Shown one piece after another: positions 1 to 9,929 of a stretch of DNA of 64,000 nucleotides. The translations under genes were made by a program, and so were the position numbers. The notes under the pieces are model-generated. The model saw only the letters and a list, made by a program, of their open reading frames with translations. It made no database searches and was not told where the DNA came from. The stretch's first letter is position 1; each line of letters opens with the position of its first letter. This DNA comes from Candidatus Methylomicrobium oryzae (GTDB lineage: Bacteria > Pseudomonadota > Gammaproteobacteria > Methylococcales > Methylomonadaceae): positions 276,370 to 340,369 of the forward strand of contig NZ_JAERVK010000003.1 of NCBI RefSeq assembly GCF_016745425.1. Direction: 5' to 3'.

Positions 1-1194
1 GACCGCGCCTTCGGCGGCCAGGTTGCCGTACAGGACGACCAGGTGGCTGTCTTTTTTGATCGGCTGATCCAGGGGCTTGATCATGTCCTGATCTTCCGGA
101 TACGGCTTAACCTCGGCCAGATTTTCGGCCAGTGTTTTGCCGGTTACGGTCAGGCAGTCGCCGTGCAGCAGGCCGCGGTCGAGCAACTCTTTCATTAGCG
201 GCTGGATGCCGCCGATTTCGATCAGTTCGGCCATCGAGTAGCGGCCGCTCGGTTTCAGGTCGGCGACCATCGGCACGTGCTTGCCGATGCGGGTAAAATC
301 GTCCAGGGTGAGATCGACGCCGGCCGCGTTCGCCATCGCGAGCAGATGCAGCACCGCATTGGTCGAGCCGCCGAGCGCGATGACGACCGTGATCGCGTTT
401 TCGAACGCTTCTTTGGTCATGATGTCGTGCGGCTTGATGCCTTTCTTCAACAATTCGAGCACTGCGGCGCCGGCGCGTTCGCAATCCAGGCGCTTGTCTT
501 CGGAGACAGCCGCCTGCGCGGAACTGTTCGGCAGGCTCATGCCCAAGGCTTCGATCGCGGAAGCCATCGTGTTTGCGGTATACATGCCGCCGCAAGAACC
601 GGCGCCCGGGATCGCTTTCGCTTCGATTGCGGCCAGTTCCGCATCGTCGATCTTGTCGTTCGCGCGCGCGCCGACCGCTTCGAACACCGACACGACGTCG
701 AGCTTTTTGTCTTTGTGGCAGCCCGGCAGAATCGTGCCGCCGTAAACGAAAATGGCCGGACGGTTCAGGCGCGACAGCGCAATCATGCAGCCGGGCATGT
801 TCTTGTCGCAGCCGCCGATTGCGACGATGCCGTCGAAACCCTGGCAGCCGACAACGGTTTCGATCGAGTCGGCGATCACCTCGCGCGACACCAGCGAATA
901 TTTCATCCCTTCGGTGCCCATCGAGATGCCGTCCGAGATCGTGATCGTGTTGAAGATCACCGCTTTGCCGTTGGCCTGGTTGACGCCGCGCGCCGCATCG
1001 TCGGCCAGCTTGTTGATGTGCATGTTGCAGGGCGTGACCATGCTCCAGGTAGAAGCGATGCCGATCTGCGGTTTTTTGAAGTCTTCGTTCGTAAAGCCGA
1101 CCGCGTGCAGCATCGCGCGGCTCGGCGCACGCTCCATGCCGTCGACGACCAGGGATGAAAAATGGCGGGTTTTATCGCTGCCGGAATTGGCCAT
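1..1194 (-). CDS. ilvD: Dihydroxy-acid dehydratase, 3' end cut by window edge
   Basis: Catalyses dehydration of 2,3-dihydroxy-isovalerate and 2,3-dihydroxy-3-methylvalerate to the 2-oxo acids in valine and isoleucine synthesis; a cytoplasmic iron-sulfur enzyme. The 398 codons present begin [23 protein letters not shown] and contain the conserved [14 protein letters not shown] and [14 protein letters not shown] segments that supply the cluster cysteines. The family is roughly 560-620 residues, so about the last third lies outside the window. The ATG at 1194 is chosen because [16 protein letters not shown] is the usual N-terminus. It is the last gene of a same-strand run argD-argF-SH3-ilvD. No frameshift is seen in the visible part. 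Confidence 0.93.
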   Translation of the reverse strand, partial: MANSGSDKTRHFSSLVVDGMERAPSRAMLHAVGFTNEDFKKPQIGIASTWSMVTPCNMHINKLADDAARGVNQANGKAVIFNTITISDGISMGTEGMKYSLVSREVIADSIETVVGCQGFDGIVAIGGCDKNMPGCMIALSRLNRPAIFVYGGTILPGCHKDKKLDVVSVFEAVGARANDKIDDAELAAIEAKAIPGAGSCGGMYTANTMASAIEALGMSLPNSSAQAAVSEDKRLDCERAGAAVLELLKKGIKPHDIMTKEAFENAITVVIALGGSTNAVLHLLAMANAAGVDLTLDDFTRIGKHVPMVADLKPSGRYSMAELIEIGGIQPLMKELLDRGLLHGDCLTVTGKTLAENLAEVKPYPEDQDMIKPLDQPIKKDSHLVVLYGNLAAEGAV

Positions 1195-1274
1195 GTATCT
1201 GTTCCAGGATAAGTTGAAAAAGCAAAGAAAAAAGCGGGCGCCGTTCTTTAAAGTCCAAGCGCCGGTATTAACGG

Positions 1275-1952
1275 TTAATAAAAAGTATCCCAATTGCTCG
1301 ACTTGCGCCGCCAGCTCAGTTTCGGCAGGATGAAGCCCAGGAGCATCCCGATCGAGGCGACCATGCCGCCATAGAGAAACCAGTCCTGTTCCGAGCGGTC
1401 CTTCAGCGCCGCGTTTTCGCGCTCCAGCTGCTTGGCTTCCTTTTCGATCTGTACATAGCGTTCCTGGTAATTGTCGCGCTCGGTCTTGATCCGGATCGCG
1501 TCGGCCGACGTTCTTTTCAGCTCGCTGAGCTCATGGGTCAATTTATCGCGCTCTTTGGCCAGGGATTGTTCGAGCGTCGTGCCGGGCGTCAGGAACTGTT
1601 TCAGCTTGATCAGTTCGAGTTTCAGAGCCGCATTTTCGGATTTCAATGCGGCACTTTCACGGGTTGCCGATTCCAGCTGCGTTCGGCTGGGCGGTTCTTT
1701 CATTGTGTTACGGGTCAGGATATAACCCTCGGTGCCGTCTTCCAGCCGGACGCGGGAATAGCCGCTTTTCCTGCTGACTTCCAGCACGGTCAGGGGGGTG
1801 CCGGTTTCAAGCGAACGCACCAGGGCGCCTTTGTTGCTTTCCTCGCTGCGCAAGGCGATGATATGGGTGTCGGTCACATAGACCGTCTTATTCGGCTCTG
1901 CCGCCTGGACGGCGCCGACGATCAGCAGGGAAGCAATGAATAGGCGTTTCAC
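1275..1952 (-). CDS. SH3-domain / coiled-coil inner-membrane protein (TIGR04211-like)
   Basis: 225 residues. An N-terminal signal peptide ([20 protein letters not shown]) precedes a bacterial SH3-like domain at about residues 25-90 (containing VYVTD, LRSEES and EGYILTRN), then a heptad-rich coiled coil at about 95-185, then one C-terminal membrane helix ([19 protein letters not shown]) and a short basic tail. This order matches the gammaproteobacterial SH3 proteins grouped as TIGR04211 (YgiM-like); their function is not settled, and an envelope or cell-wall role is inference. GTG at 1952 is chosen because it directly starts the signal peptide; a longer reading would overlap argF. It starts 40 bp after argF ends, so co-transcription is likely. 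Confidence 0.8.
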   Translation of the reverse strand: MKRLFIASLLIVGAVQAAEPNKTVYVTDTHIIALRSEESNKGALVRSLETGTPLTVLEVSRKSGYSRVRLEDGTEGYILTRNTMKEPPSRTQLESATRESAALKSENAALKLELIKLKQFLTPGTTLEQSLAKERDKLTHELSELKRTSADAIRIKTERDNYQERYVQIEKEAKQLERENAALKDRSEQDWFLYGGMVASIGMLLGFILPKLSWRRKSSNWDTFY

Positions 1953-1992
1953 GAATGGAATCTCTAGGGTCTGAGGAAATCCGATTTTAACG

Positions 1993-2895
1993 TTATTTAC
2001 CCGGGATGAGAAATTCGAGCAGCGCTTTTTGGGCATGCAGGCGGTTTTCGGCTTCTTCGAAAACGACGCTCTGCGGCCCGTCGATTACCTCGGCGGCAAC
2101 TTCCTCCCCACGGTGCGCGGGCAGACAGTGCATGAACAGCGCATCGGGCTTGGCGGCGCGCATCACTTCAGCGGTGATCTGGTAATCCTTGAACGCCAGT
2201 TCGCGCAATTTCTGTTCCTCTTCCTGCCCCATGCTGGCCCAGACGTCCGTGACCAGCAGGTCGGCATCTCTCGCCGCTTCGCTCGGAGCCGCAAAGAATT
2301 TTACGTGATCGCCTGCCGCTTCGACGATCGCCTGATTCGGACGATAGCCGTCCGGGCAGGCGATATGCAAATGAAAATCGAGCAGCATCGCGGCATGGAT
2401 GTAGGAATGGCACATGTTGTTGCCGTCGCCGATCCAGGCGACCGTCTTGCCCTTGATGTCGCCGCGTTTTTCGAAATAGGTCTGCATGTCGGCCAGCAGT
2501 TGGCAGGGATGCTGTTCATCGGTCAGGCCGTTGATTACCGGCACGCGGGAGTTCAGCGCGAACGTGGCCACCATCTCATGGCTATGGGTGCGCAGCATCA
2601 CGCAATCGACCATGCTCGAGATCACTTTCGCGCTGTCTTCGATCGGTTCGCCGCGGCCCAACTGGGTATCCCTGGGCGAAAGAAACATCGAGCTGCCTCC
2701 GAACTGCGCCATGCCGGCTTCGAACGAGACGCGCGTGCGGGTCGAAGACTTTTCGAAAATCATCGCCAGTACCTTGCCTTTGAACGGATAATAATTCCGG
2801 TCGCGATGTTTTTTCAGTTCGATGGCCCGGCTGATCAGTTTCCGGAACTCGTAGCCGGTAATGTCGAGGAGGCTGATGAAATGTCTGACTTTCAT
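1993..2895 (-). CDS. argF: Ornithine carbamoyltransferase
   Basis: Transfers the carbamoyl group of carbamoyl phosphate to ornithine, giving citrulline in arginine synthesis. The 300-residue protein is family length. It has the carbamoyl-phosphate motif [10 protein letters not shown] near residue 50, the HPCQLLADM motif near 130, and the ornithine-binding [10 protein letters not shown] near the C-terminus. The start ([14 protein letters not shown]) is the usual one. The start codon overlaps the end of argD by 4 bp, indicating translational coupling and an argD-argF operon. Confidence 0.95.
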   Translation of the reverse strand: MKVRHFISLLDITGYEFRKLISRAIELKKHRDRNYYPFKGKVLAMIFEKSSTRTRVSFEAGMAQFGGSSMFLSPRDTQLGRGEPIEDSAKVISSMVDCVMLRTHSHEMVATFALNSRVPVINGLTDEQHPCQLLADMQTYFEKRGDIKGKTVAWIGDGNNMCHSYIHAAMLLDFHLHIACPDGYRPNQAIVEAAGDHVKFFAAPSEAARDADLLVTDVWASMGQEEEQKLRELAFKDYQITAEVMRAAKPDALFMHCLPAHRGEEVAAEVIDGPQSVVFEEAENRLHAQKALLEFLIPGK

Positions 2896-4085
2896 AGGGT
2901 TACATCTTGTGCTGTATAGTCTTTGACAAGACCGGATAAAGTGGCGACGAGCAATTCGATTTGGGCCTCATCGAAGATCAACGGCGGCAGCAGGCGGATC
3001 GTTTTTTCATTCGTTACGTTGATCAGCAGGCCTCTTTCCAGGGCGGCGGAAACCAGATCGCCGCACGGGCGATCCAGCTCGATGCCGATCATCATGCCTT
3101 TGTGGCGAATGTCGACGACGCCCGGAATGCCGTCCAGGCTTTCGCTGAACGCTGCGTGGATCGCCCGGCCGTGGCGTTCCGCCTGGTCGGCCAGCTTTTC
3201 CTGTTCCAGCGTGTCGAGAACGGCCAAGGCCGCGCTGCAGGCGAGCAGATTGCCGCCGAAAGTCGAGCCGTGGTTGCCTGCGGTCAGGACCTCCGCCGCT
3301 TTGCCGTGCGCCAGGCAGGCGCCGATCGGCACGCCGTTGCCGAGCGCTTTCGCAAGCGTGACTACATCGGGAAGTATCCCGTTGTGCTGGAAGGCGAGGA
3401 ATTTGCCGGTGCGGCCGATGCCGGTCTGGATCTCATCCAGCATCATCAACAGATGATGGCGGTCGCAAAGGGCGCGAACCCGGTTCAGATAGTCCGCCGA
3501 CGGCACATTCACGCCGCCTTCGCCCTGCACCGGTTCGACCAGTACCGCGACCACGCCGCTGTGTTCGGCCAGCGCCCGTTCGATCGCGGGCACGTCGTTA
3601 TAAGGGACGCGGATAAAGCCTTCGACCAGCGGTTCGAAGCCCTGCTGGACCTTCGGATTGCCGGTCGCGCTCAAGGTGGCCAGCGTGCGCCCGTGGAAAC
3701 TTTTTTCCATTACGATGATCCGAGGAATATCGATGCCCAGGCTATGGCCGTATTTGCGCGCGATTTTGATCGCGGCTTCGTTCGCTTCCGCGCCGGAATT
3801 GCAGAAAAAGACATTGTCCATTCCGCTCAGTGCGGCAAGCTTGGCCGCGAGGTTTTCCTGAACGGCGATTTGATAGACGTTCGATGTGTGCAGCAGGGTT
3901 TCGCTCTGTTTACAGATCGCGCGATGAACGGCCGGGTGCGCATGCCCCAAGCTGCAAACCGCGATGCCGGACAAGGCGTCCAGATAGCGCTTGCCGTCGG
4001 TATCCCATAACCACGCGCCGGACCCGCGCACGAAGGTCACCGGCAGGCGCCCGTAAGTCGGCATGATGTGACTGTTCATTTTCAT
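2892..4085 (-). CDS. argD: Acetylornithine/succinylornithine aminotransferase
   Basis: PLP-dependent class III aminotransferase that makes N-acetylornithine from N-acetylglutamate semialdehyde; related enzymes also serve lysine synthesis. 397 residues, normal length. Visible marks: the N-terminal [23 protein letters not shown] segment, [20 protein letters not shown] for the phosphate site, [19 protein letters not shown] with the PLP-nitrogen aspartate, and [13 protein letters not shown] with the Schiff-base lysine. It overlaps argF by 4 bp. The 167-bp gap to divergent grxD holds a small CCGGC/GCCGG inverted repeat near 4107-4126. Confidence 0.94.
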   Translation of the reverse strand: MKMNSHIMPTYGRLPVTFVRGSGAWLWDTDGKRYLDALSGIAVCSLGHAHPAVHRAICKQSETLLHTSNVYQIAVQENLAAKLAALSGMDNVFFCNSGAEANEAAIKIARKYGHSLGIDIPRIIVMEKSFHGRTLATLSATGNPKVQQGFEPLVEGFIRVPYNDVPAIERALAEHSGVVAVLVEPVQGEGGVNVPSADYLNRVRALCDRHHLLMMLDEIQTGIGRTGKFLAFQHNGILPDVVTLAKALGNGVPIGACLAHGKAAEVLTAGNHGSTFGGNLLACSAALAVLDTLEQEKLADQAERHGRAIHAAFSESLDGIPGVVDIRHKGMMIGIELDRPCGDLVSAALERGLLINVTNEKTIRLLPPLIFDEAQIELLVATLSGLVKDYTAQDVTL

Positions 4086-4212
4086 TGACCTGTAAATGAA
4101 AAAACCGGCAGTAAACCCTAGCCGGCAGAAAAAAGGGCCGATTATAAATTTCTATTGTGTATCAGGCAAGTAGCGGCTTAAAGATTTGCTTTTTTAATGC
4201 GTTTAAACTTGC

Positions 4213-4218
4213 TAGAAT
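4213..4218 (+). promoter_or_regulatory. Possible extended -10 box for grxD
   Basis: TAGAAT preceded by TGC forms a TGn extended -10, 35 bp before the grxD ATG. No good -35 box stands at 16-18 bp; the nearest, TTGCTT at 4186-4191, is 21 bp away. Reading by eye only. Confidence 0.35.
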
Positions 4219-4252
4219 CAGTTAATTTTCATTATCGAGTGTTAAAAAAATC

Positions 4253-4576
4253 ATGAGTGTTATCGAAAGAATCCAATCCCAGCTGGAATCCAATCCTGTA
4301 GTTCTGTATATGAAAGGCTCTCCCGATTTTCCGCAGTGCGGATTTTCAGGGCAGGCGGTGCACATTCTGGATGCCTGCGGCGCAAAATACGCTTATGTCA
4401 ATATCTTCGAAGATCCCGAATTGCGCGAAGCGTTGAAAAGCTACTCCAACTGGCCGACTTATCCGCAGCTTTACATTGCGGGCGAACTGGTCGGCGGCTG
4501 CGACATCATGACCGATCTCTACCAGAAAGGCGAACTGGCTAAAATGTTGAGCGCGGTCAATTCGGTCGCCGAATAA
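4253..4576 (+). CDS. grxD: Monothiol glutaredoxin (Grx4 type)
   Basis: 107 residues, the single-domain length of the CGFS glutaredoxins, which bind a [2Fe-2S] cluster with glutathione and pass it on in iron-sulfur protein maturation. The active site is PQCGFSG near residues 27-33, with KGSPDFPQ before it, WPTYPQLYIAGELVGG for the glutathione site, and GGCDIM after it. The ATG at 4253 fits the family start (MSVIERIQSQLESNPVVLYMKG). It is alone, divergent from argD. Confidence 0.95.
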   Translation: MSVIERIQSQLESNPVVLYMKGSPDFPQCGFSGQAVHILDACGAKYAYVNIFEDPELREALKSYSNWPTYPQLYIAGELVGGCDIMTDLYQKGELAKMLSAVNSVAE

Positions 4577-4809
4577 CCCGCAACCCATTGTTTCTTTCCG
4601 AGCCTCGTCCCGCCGCGTCCGCGGAATCCGGGACGGTGCCGCCGTTTCTCTCTACGGCAATTGGGCCGGCCCATTCAAATCCGAAAGCGATAAGGCATCC
4701 GCAGCGACTGGATGCGTCCGTGATTTTGCCGCTGGTAATTCCGGTTAGACAGTATCAAAAATGCTTGTTAAGCTACAGCGCTTACACTTACACGACGGGG
4801 CGCAGGCGA

Positions 4810-6375
4810 ATGCAAGGGCAGACAACTTTATGGCTGGGCGGTTTGACCGCGCTGTATCTGCTCTGGTTGACATTCTGGATTGTGTTGGGCGATCAGTCCT
4901 TCGGTCTGAACTTTTATAACTGGGATCAGGCTTCGGCAGCGATAGCGGCGGCGCTGGCCGCATTCCTAACTGCCCGTAAAACCGCGAGGCCTTACAGATT
5001 TTTTCTGATACTCCAGGGCCTGAGTCTGATCATGATGAGTTTGTCCTGGATTACCTACGATCCGGAGGATACTCATCAGGCTTTCCATTTCAGCGGCGGT
5101 CTGCCATCCTATTCGAGCATCAGCTACGGTGGATTCGCCTTTTTTGGCGTGTGCGCGTGGAGTTATCTGGTGCTCGAACAATGGCGGAGCTATCCGCCGA
5201 CGGCGCTGACCCAAGGCGTCTTTGCGCTGTTGTTCGCCGGCCTGTTTTTGATTCTGGCCAATTTCTACTATCCCCAATATTTGCCGTTGCTCGGCGAGGC
5301 GGCGGGCCGCCTGGATGCGGTGGTGTCGGGTTTCGAGTTCCTGATGCTGGTTTCCGGACTGATTTCGGTTCTGCTGAAACAATCGCCGTCCGTCAGTATG
5401 ACGCTGGTGGCGACCGCCTTGCTGCTGGCGAGCGACCTGGCCTACAGCGATAACGATGTGCCGTACGGCATCGAGGCGGTCTGGATGTTCGGACAATTAT
5501 TGATGTTGGCCGCCCTGACGCAGTTCTCCGGCCTGCCGCAGAAAACCGAGAGCGGCCAGGAGCCGGGCAAGGGTCGGTCCGGTCTTTCGGCGCTGCTGAT
5601 CTTGCTGTCGCTGGGCGGGCTGCTGCTGGCGGTCGCGGTGGGGTTTTTGCCGATTCACCGGGTATGGAAGTCATTTTATGGAGTATTGTTCGTGGTTGGG
5701 CTGGTCGTAATCGAGGTCTGGCTGACCGACCGCTTCGATGAGACGGTCAAATACCTGAAATCCCATGCGAAACACCTCTTGCGAAACCGCCTGGTCGGAG
5801 TAGACTGGCGCGCGGCCGATACGCGCATCTATACTGCGCTGCAATCGACCGGCCTCGGGGCTTATCTCGACTTTCTGGACGCCTCCGCGCGCCGGCTGAA
5901 GAAGGATGTGATTTTTTTGGGGCCGGAAAAACTGTTTCCTGCGTCCGCAACGGATGATGCCGGTTCGAAAACAAGAGCGTGCTTCCTGGTGATGCCTTTC
6001 AGTTACGCCTGGTCGAACGACGTCCACAAGATTCTGGCAGATGCCTGTAAAGCGCTGTCGGTGCAGGCGGTGCGCGGCGATGACGTGTTCACGCCCACCG
6101 ATATCCTGGTCGATATCTGGAGGAGCCTCAATACGGCCGATTTCGTGATCGCCGACATCACCGGCCGCAATCCGAACGTGCTCTATGAGCTCGGCATCGC
6201 GCACACGCTCGCCAAGCCTGTGCTGATCATCTCCCGGAACGCCGGCGACATTCCGATCGATTTGAGCACCCGGCGCGTGATCCTCTACGGCCAGAACGAA
6301 GAAAACTGGCATGCGGACCTGGAACTAAAAGTCACCCAGGCGATCTCCGAAATCATCCGCGTTTACGGTTTGTAA
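4810..6375 (+). CDS. Polytopic membrane protein with C-terminal TIR/nucleoside deoxyribosyltransferase-like domain
   Basis: 521 residues from the ATG at 4810 (an upstream in-frame ATG at 4588 adds sequence with no domain character). Residues 1-350 hold about ten hydrophobic helices, the first LYLLWLTFWIVLG. After a linker, residues about 391-521 form a compact alpha/beta domain beginning CFLVMPFSYAW, with DDVFTPTDILVDIWRSL and then ADITGRNPNVLYELGIAH (Glu460). That pattern is typical of the TIR-like/nucleoside 2-deoxyribosyltransferase-like superfamily, members of which hydrolyse or bind NAD or nucleotides and often act in bacterial immunity. A membrane-anchored signalling or defence effector is inference; no partner gene is adjacent. 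The SCO/peroxidase gene starts 11 bp downstream. A gap of 233 bp separates it from grxD. Confidence 0.7.
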   Translation: MQGQTTLWLGGLTALYLLWLTFWIVLGDQSFGLNFYNWDQASAAIAAALAAFLTARKTARPYRFFLILQGLSLIMMSLSWITYDPEDTHQAFHFSGGLPSYSSISYGGFAFFGVCAWSYLVLEQWRSYPPTALTQGVFALLFAGLFLILANFYYPQYLPLLGEAAGRLDAVVSGFEFLMLVSGLISVLLKQSPSVSMTLVATALLLASDLAYSDNDVPYGIEAVWMFGQLLMLAALTQFSGLPQKTESGQEPGKGRSGLSALLILLSLGGLLLAVAVGFLPIHRVWKSFYGVLFVVGLVVIEVWLTDRFDETVKYLKSHAKHLLRNRLVGVDWRAADTRIYTALQSTGLGAYLDFLDASARRLKKDVIFLGPEKLFPASATDDAGSKTRACFLVMPFSYAWSNDVHKILADACKALSVQAVRGDDVFTPTDILVDIWRSLNTADFVIADITGRNPNVLYELGIAHTLAKPVLIISRNAGDIPIDLSTRRVILYGQNEENWHADLELKVTQAISEIIRVYGL

Positions 6376-6386
6376 AAAGAACATCC

Positions 6387-8288
6387 ATGAAATCGTGCAT
6401 TATCTCTCGGCAAACATTTCTTGCCGTCCTGCTGATCAATCTTTCAGGAATTGCCTGTCTCGGGGCGGCGGAGCCGCCGCTCGCGCCCGGTTACGGCAAT
6501 CTGCAGTTCGCGTTGCCGGCACCGGGCACTTACGCGTTGCCGCCTTTGGGGGAGGCTGCAAACGGCAAGGTGCTGGACAGCGACGGCAAGACGATCGATC
6601 TCTACGATTTGATGGGCGACAAGATCGTGCTGCTCAGTTTCGTCTATTCGACCTGCAGCGACGTGAACGGCTGTCCCTTGGCGACCGCGGTGCTGCATAA
6701 AATCAAACGGCGCCTTGCCGATGAGAAAGATATCGCCGCCAAATTAAGGCTGATTACGCTCAGCTTCAATCCGGAGCACGATACGCCCGACACAATGGCG
6801 ATATACGGCAAGGAGTTTCAGGCGCCGGGCATCGAATGGCATTTTCTGACGACGCGTTCCGAGGCCGACCTGCAGCCGATTCTCGAAGGCTACAAGCATA
6901 CGGTGCAGAAGGTTTACGACGCGGAAGGCAAGAGCACCGGTACGTTTTCGCATGTGCTGCGGGTATATCTGATCGATACGGACAAACGCATCCGGAACAT
7001 TTACAGCGTCTCGTTTCTGCATGCGGATACGCTGATCAACGACATCAAGACCTTGTTGAGCGGCCGACCCAATACCGCCGCGCCCAAGGCGGCTGCGGCC
7101 GGCAAGCCGTCTGTGTATCAGGCCGGGGATGACAAGTCCGATTATCAGAGCGCCGAATATCAAACCCATTCGCTGGCAATGAAGGAGCGGCGGGGCAAAG
7201 CGATCGACCTTTTGGAGGCGGCTCGAAAGCCGATGCTGGGCTTGCCGCCCGTGCCGGTGCCGAAGGACAATCCTTTAACCCCGGCGAAAATCAGTCTGGG
7301 CCGCAAACTGTTTTACGACCGTCGCCTGTCGCTGAACAAGACCTTTTCCTGCGCGATGTGCCATATTCCGGAGCAGGGCTTTACCAGCAACGAAATGGCG
7401 ACCGCGGTCGGCGTCGAAGGGCGGACGGTCCGCCGCAACTCCCCGACGTTATATAATGTGGCTTATCTCGATCGCCTGTTTCACGACGGTCGCGAAACGA
7501 CATTGGAGCAACAGGCATGGGGGCCGCTACTCGCGCACGATGAGATGGCGAATCCGTCGATCGGTTATGTGCTGGATACGGTCGCCAACAGCGAGGATTA
7601 CCGGGGACTGTTTCAAAAAGCCTTCGGCAAAGGGCCGAGCATGGAAACCCTCGGGATGGCGATCGCCAGCTACGAGCGCACCTTGAACTCGGCCGATTCG
7701 CCGTTCGACCGCTGGTTCTACGGTAAGGACAAGAAAGCGCTGAGCGACCAGGCGCAGCAGGGTTTCAAATTGTTTACCGGCAAAGCCCGGTGTTCCGGGT
7801 GCCACACGGTCGATTCGAAATTTGCGCTGTTTACCGACAACGGCTTCCACAATACCGGGATCGGTTTTGCCGCGGCGATGGACGGCTCGAACGCAAAGCG
7901 CCGCGTGCAGATTGCGCCGGGCACCTTCGTCGAAGTCGACCGCGAGGTGATCGATTCGGTATCCGGCGACAAGGGCAACGATCTCGGCCGTTATGAAGTC
8001 ACCCAAAAACCCGAGGACCGCTGGAAATACCGCACGCCTTCTCTGCGCAATATCGGTTTGACTGCGCCGTACATGCATGACGGCAGCCTGGGGACGTTAG
8101 AGGCAGTCGTGCAATTTTACCGGCAAGGCGGGCGTCCCAACGAAAACCAGGATTCTTTGATCCGGCCTTTGCCGCTGAACGATCGGGAAGCGGCGGCGCT
8201 GGTCGCGTTCCTGAAGAGCCTGACCGGTTCGAACGTCGGTGAGTTGGTAGGCGATGCGTTTGCGGCACCGATCGGCGATGCGAAATGA
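6387..8288 (+). CDS. SCO1/SenC domain fused to di-haem cytochrome c peroxidase (MauG-type)
   Basis: 633 residues with a signal peptide ending near GAAEPP, so periplasmic. Residues about 60-230 are a SCO/thioredoxin-like domain: LSFVYSTC at Cys90, a second cysteine at 96 (C-x5-C, longer than the usual SCO C-x3-C), and the later histidine in TFSHVLRVYLID. Residues about 270-620 are a di-haem peroxidase: LGRKLFYDRRLS, haem motifs CAMCH (322-326) and CSGCH (469-473), and the TPSLRNIGLTAPYMHDG segment with the distal methionine. SCO proteins deliver copper or reduce thiols for cytochrome oxidase; MauG/CcpA proteins reduce peroxide or oxidise protein side chains. The joint role is unknown. Possibly translated with the upstream TIR-like gene (11-bp gap). 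Confidence 0.85.
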   Translation: MKSCIISRQTFLAVLLINLSGIACLGAAEPPLAPGYGNLQFALPAPGTYALPPLGEAANGKVLDSDGKTIDLYDLMGDKIVLLSFVYSTCSDVNGCPLATAVLHKIKRRLADEKDIAAKLRLITLSFNPEHDTPDTMAIYGKEFQAPGIEWHFLTTRSEADLQPILEGYKHTVQKVYDAEGKSTGTFSHVLRVYLIDTDKRIRNIYSVSFLHADTLINDIKTLLSGRPNTAAPKAAAAGKPSVYQAGDDKSDYQSAEYQTHSLAMKERRGKAIDLLEAARKPMLGLPPVPVPKDNPLTPAKISLGRKLFYDRRLSLNKTFSCAMCHIPEQGFTSNEMATAVGVEGRTVRRNSPTLYNVAYLDRLFHDGRETTLEQQAWGPLLAHDEMANPSIGYVLDTVANSEDYRGLFQKAFGKGPSMETLGMAIASYERTLNSADSPFDRWFYGKDKKALSDQAQQGFKLFTGKARCSGCHTVDSKFALFTDNGFHNTGIGFAAAMDGSNAKRRVQIAPGTFVEVDREVIDSVSGDKGNDLGRYEVTQKPEDRWKYRTPSLRNIGLTAPYMHDGSLGTLEAVVQFYRQGGRPNENQDSLIRPLPLNDREAAALVAFLKSLTGSNVGELVGDAFAAPIGDAK

Positions 8289-8395
8289 CAGATTAGGTTT
8301 CTCCGGCTACGACGGATTTTGGTGCTGGAGAAGCTCAGCCGTTTGATGATAACATGGGGTTTTAAAATCGACGGAATCCGCGCTTAAGAGCGATC

Positions 8396-9094
8396 ATGAA
8401 CCCCAATCACCGAATCCTGTTTGCCGGCGATCCGCACGGAAATTTTCGGCCGCTGATCGAGGCGGTCCGGAAATGCCGTCCCGAAGCGGTCGTGTTGCTC
8501 GGCGATTACGATTTGGAACGCCCTTTGGAGCACTATCTGGCCGAGATCATGGGCCTGACCGAAATCTGGTGGATTGCGGGCAACCATGACTTCCAGTCGC
8601 CCTGCAAATACCACAGCCTGTTCAATTCCTCGCTTGCCGGCTACAGCCTGCACCTTCGCGTGAAGGAAATCGCCGGGCTGCGAATCGCGGGACTCGGCGG
8701 CATTTTTTTGGGTAGGGTCTGGTATCCGCCTGCCCCGCCGAAGTGGATCAACAAATGTCATTTCTTGAACAACCAGAAAACTGCGCAGCGTTATCCCGAG
8801 CTGTCGTTAAAATACCGTTCTGCAATTTGGCATGACGAGTTCGAAGCGATGAAAGCCCTGCAGGCCGATATCCTGGTCACGCACGAAGCCCCGTCCTCGC
8901 ACCGGTTCGGATTTGCGGCAATCGGCGAGCTGGCCTCCGCGATGGGAGTGAAACACGTGTTTCATGGCCATCTGCACGAAAACTACTCCGCCACGATCCG
9001 GCGCAATATCCGCGTGGTGGGCGTCGCCGATCAGATGGTGGCCGATTTGGCCGGCAATCTGGTTAACGCCGGAGCATTGGCCGTTTCGGATTAG
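8396..9094 (+). CDS. Calcineurin-like metallophosphoesterase
   Basis: 232 residues. The metal-binding blocks of the family are in order: DPHGNF near residue 12, GDYD near 37, AGNHD near 60, THEAPSS near 160 and FHGHLHENY near 195. These predict a two-metal phosphoesterase, substrate unknown. Its closest style is the small YfcE/Ser-Thr phosphatase-like group. The ATG at 8396 gives an N-terminus directly entering the first strand (HRILFAGDPHGN). It stands alone, 107 bp after the SCO/peroxidase gene and convergent with the hydroxylase gene. Confidence 0.8.
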   Translation: MNPNHRILFAGDPHGNFRPLIEAVRKCRPEAVVLLGDYDLERPLEHYLAEIMGLTEIWWIAGNHDFQSPCKYHSLFNSSLAGYSLHLRVKEIAGLRIAGLGGIFLGRVWYPPAPPKWINKCHFLNNQKTAQRYPELSLKYRSAIWHDEFEAMKALQADILVTHEAPSSHRFGFAAIGELASAMGVKHVFHGHLHENYSATIRRNIRVVGVADQMVADLAGNLVNAGALAVSD

Positions 9095-9143
9095 GTCTGC
9101 TTTTTCAAGCCGGCGGATCCGGGAAATTCGTAGCTGGCCGGTT

Positions 9144-9929
9144 TCAGCGTAAGGTTTTCAAAGGCAGCCGCAGCAGCCGGAGAAAACCCAATTCTTCGGG
9201 CTTTCGGTAAGGAGCCAAGCCGAGCGTCATCGTCATCTGCGGCTCTTTCGGATCGGCGGTATAGGTGCCGCACAGCCTGTCCCAGAGCGAAATCGAAAAT
9301 CCGTAATTGCTGTCCGTTTCCACGCGCCGGGCCGAGTGGTGAATCCGGTGCATGTCCGGCGTGATGATCAGCCAACGCAGTTTCCGGTCGAGCGCGGGCC
9401 GGATATCGACATTGCTGTGATTGAAGGTCGCCGCGCCGTTCAGGACGATCTCGAAGAAGATCACCGAAGCCGGGTCGGCGCCGACCAGGAGGATACAGAG
9501 GACTTTATAAAGCATCGACAGCACGATTTCGAGCGGATGAAATCGGACCGCCGTGGTGACGTCGAATTCGAGATCGGTGTGGTGCACCTGATGCAGGCGC
9601 CAGAGCAGGGGCCATTTATGCATCAGGATGTGCTGGGCGTAGAGGGCGAAGTCGAGTAAGATCAGTGTAACGGCAACCGCCAGCCAATGAGGCGTCAGCA
9701 CGAGGTTCAACATGCCCCAGCCGTGCGTTTGCGCGAATACCGCGCTCAAATAGGCGAAGCTGCCGATGGTGACTCCCATCAGGATCATGTTGAAAGCGGC
9801 CAGGCCCAGATTGATCGGCCAGCGCTGCCTGGGTCCAAGCTGCAGCATCCGTTTCGGACGCCAGCGTTCCCAGCCGGCCATGATCACGAAAATGCCCAGT
9901 GCGGCGGATAGGCGGATTACCGTTTCCAA
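9144..9929 (-). CDS. Sterol desaturase / fatty acid hydroxylase family protein
   Basis: 261 residues with four or more membrane helices and the histidine clusters that hold the di-iron site: HILMHKWPLLWRLHQVHHTD, then FHPLE, FNHSNVD and MHRIHHSAR. The family hydroxylates or desaturates lipids; the substrate here is not evident. The start is taken as TTG at 9929 because GAGGGGG stands six bases upstream and the first helix (RLSAALGIFVIMAG) follows at once; a longer reading to 10025 would overlap the preceding gene by 109 bp. With TTG the overlap with the glycosyltransferase stop is 13 bp, suggesting a coupled pair. Confidence 0.82.
   Translation of the reverse strand: METVIRLSAALGIFVIMAGWERWRPKRMLQLGPRQRWPINLGLAAFNMILMGVTIGSFAYLSAVFAQTHGWGMLNLVLTPHWLAVAVTLILLDFALYAQHILMHKWPLLWRLHQVHHTDLEFDVTTAVRFHPLEIVLSMLYKVLCILLVGADPASVIFFEIVLNGAATFNHSNVDIRPALDRKLRWLIITPDMHRIHHSARRVETDSNYGFSISLWDRLCGTYTADPKEPQMTMTLGLAPYRKPEELGFLRLLRLPLKTLR

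Noticed and set aside
277..1158. Plus-strand ORFs of up to 293 codons across ilvD
   Set aside because: GC-rich antisense shadows; the minus strand encodes an unmistakable IlvD.
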